This document shows, piece by piece, positions 5,462 through 6,449 of a stretch of DNA of 6,449 bases. Position 1 is the first letter of the stretch, and each line of letters opens with the position of its first letter. The position numbers were made by a program, and so were the translations under genes. The notes under the pieces are model-generated. The model was given only the letters and a program-made list of their open reading frames with translations. It did not search any database and was not told where the DNA came from. The stretch is from an uncultured Lachnoanaerobaculum sp. (GTDB lineage: Bacteria; Bacillota; Clostridia; Lachnospirales; Lachnospiraceae), in NCBI GenBank assembly GCA_937925515.1, contig CALALP010000101.1:1-6449 (forward strand), read 5' to 3'.

Positions 5462-6394
5462 ATGTTAGCTTATGACAGTATACAAAAGCTGGTAGAGGCA
5501 GCAGAAAAACAAAATAAATCAATAAGTGAAGTTTGTCTTGAAGATCAAGCTGAAAGTATGGGACTTACCAAAGAAGAAGTATTTAAGAAAATGGAAGAGG
5601 CATTTGATGTAATGGTTGATTCTGTAAAAACAGGAATGGACGAGAATTTAAGATCCACTTCAGGGCTTACAGGAGGAGAGGGCTTTAAGATGTTTAGATA
5701 TGCCAATCAAAAAGACGGTGGCATAAGTGGCACTTTTATGTCAAGAGCCATGGCAAGAGCAATGGCAGTTTCAAACTGCAATGCAGCTATGGGAAAAGTA
5801 GTTGCCTCGCCAACAGCAGGAAGTTGTGGAATTGTACCGGGGTGTCTTGTAAGTATGTACGAAGAGGGCAGAGCAAGCAAAGAAGAAGTTGTAATGTCAA
5901 TGTTTGTTGCAGGTGCATTTGGCATGGTAGTGGCAAACAAGGCATCGGTAGCAGGTGCTGAGGGAGGTTGCCAAGCAGAATGTGGAAGTGCCTCAGGAAT
6001 GGCAGCCGCCTCAATGGTGGAGCTTTATGGTGGAACTCCACAGCAATGTGCAGACGCACTTGGAATGTGTATAATCAATCAGTTAGGATTGGTATGCGAC
6101 CCTGTGGCAGGTCTAGTTGAAATTCCTTGTATAAAGAGAAATGTTTCAGGACTTGTAATTGCAATATCTTCTGCTGACATGGCACTTTCAGGGATAGAAC
6201 TTTATATTCCGGCAGATGAATGTATTGATGCAATGCGTGAGGTAGGAGATAGTATGCCTTGTTCACTTAAAGAAACTGCTTGTGGTGGTTTAGCAGTAAC
6301 ACCTACCGGTAAAAAACTTATGGAAAAAGTTTTCGGAACTAAGGACTATGAAAGTACAGGTTGTGGTGGTTGCTCAGGTTGTGGTTCAAGATAA
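5462..6394 (+). CDS. sdaAA: L-serine dehydratase, iron-sulfur-dependent, alpha subunit
   Basis: This 310-residue catalytic subunit binds the oxygen-sensitive 4Fe-4S cluster that activates the serine hydroxyl. The expected cluster cysteines are C170 (GGCQAE), C212 (CDPVAG) and C223 (IPCIKRN); their spacings of 42 and 11 residues equal those of C343, C385 and C396 in E. coli SdaA. Other conserved blocks are LRSTSGLTGGEG (63-74), SPTAGSCGIVPG (116-127) and KETACGGLAVTPTG (270-283). The chain holds 16 cysteines and ends in an unusual tail, CGGCSGCGSR (301-310). A GAGGGG ribosome binding site (5450-5455) lies 6 bases before the ATG. It is translated from the same transcript as sdaAB. Together with the upstream neutral amino acid symporter it suggests serine fermentation by an anaerobe. 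Confidence 0.96.
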   Translation: MLAYDSIQKLVEAAEKQNKSISEVCLEDQAESMGLTKEEVFKKMEEAFDVMVDSVKTGMDENLRSTSGLTGGEGFKMFRYANQKDGGISGTFMSRAMARAMAVSNCNAAMGKVVASPTAGSCGIVPGCLVSMYEEGRASKEEVVMSMFVAGAFGMVVANKASVAGAEGGCQAECGSASGMAAASMVELYGGTPQQCADALGMCIINQLGLVCDPVAGLVEIPCIKRNVSGLVIAISSADMALSGIELYIPADECIDAMREVGDSMPCSLKETACGGLAVTPTGKKLMEKVFGTKDYESTGCGGCSGCGSR

Positions 6395-6424
6395 TTTATT
6401 TTAATATTAATTTTAATGTAGGGG

Positions 6425-6449
6425 GATTCCTCGCCGACGGCGAGGAATC
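6425..6449 (+). terminator. GC-rich hairpin after sdaAA, cut by the window end
   Basis: GATTCCTCGCC (6425-6435) and GGCGAGGAATC (6439-6449) are perfect 11-bp inverted arms around a GAC loop. Four more G residues precede the left arm, so the stem may continue if the next bases are C. It stands out as GC-rich in very AT-rich flanks and starts 31 bp after the sdaAA stop, as expected for an operon terminator. The T-run that would prove this lies, if present, beyond the window. A dispersed palindromic repeat is the alternative. Confidence 0.55.

Noticed and set aside
5707..6266. Three short open frames antisense to sdaAA
   Set aside because: All lie within the strongly conserved alpha subunit gene and look like shadow frames.

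Overview
The window reads as AT-rich, low-GC Gram-positive chromosome, most likely an anaerobic Clostridia (Lachnospiraceae-like). The reasons are strong AGGAGG-type ribosome binding sites, near-consensus sigma-A promoters, a two-subunit iron-sulfur L-serine dehydratase in the order beta then alpha, and very AT-rich intergenic DNA. The genus assignment is inference; no rRNA or other marker is present.

Layout. Positions 1-135 hold a truncated copy of a hairpin-rich dispersed repeat. On the minus strand, 162-1157 encodes a LacI/GalR-family repressor. A 229-bp divergent intergenic region (1158-1386) carries a good promoter for each direction and several palindromes. On the plus strand follow an M20-family metal-dependent amidohydrolase (1387-2559) and, 15 bp later, the D-aminoacyl-tRNA deacylase dtd (2575-3021). 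These two look co-transcribed. A new, near-perfect promoter (3110-3138) then drives an SstT/DAACS-type amino acid symporter (3194-4396). The 373-bp gap 4397-4769 contains a second, more complete copy of the dispersed repeat (4441-4600), followed by a motif-rich region upstream of sdaAB (4770-5438) and sdaAA (5462-6394). The window ends inside a GC-rich perfect hairpin (6425-6449).

How the genes fit together. The common theme is amino acid acquisition and breakdown. The amidohydrolase could release free amino acids from N-acyl or related amides. The symporter lacks the arginine that binds acidic side chains in glutamate/aspartate carriers, so it fits a small neutral amino acid such as serine. 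SdaAB/SdaAA would deaminate L-serine to pyruvate and ammonia. Dtd protects translation from D-aminoacyl-tRNAs. A shared 10-bp core, AAAATGTTTT, lies upstream of the repressor gene and twice upstream of sdaAB, with a near match upstream of the amidohydrolase. It is a possible common regulatory site, but this is unproven.

No tRNA, rRNA, CRISPR array, transposase gene, riboswitch or convincing unknown protein-coding system was seen. The most unusual material is the dispersed hairpin repeat with its recurring ATTTTGCGACA-type ends, the non-canonical cation/substrate motifs of the symporter, the atypical hinge of the LacI-type regulator and the Cys-rich tail of SdaAA.
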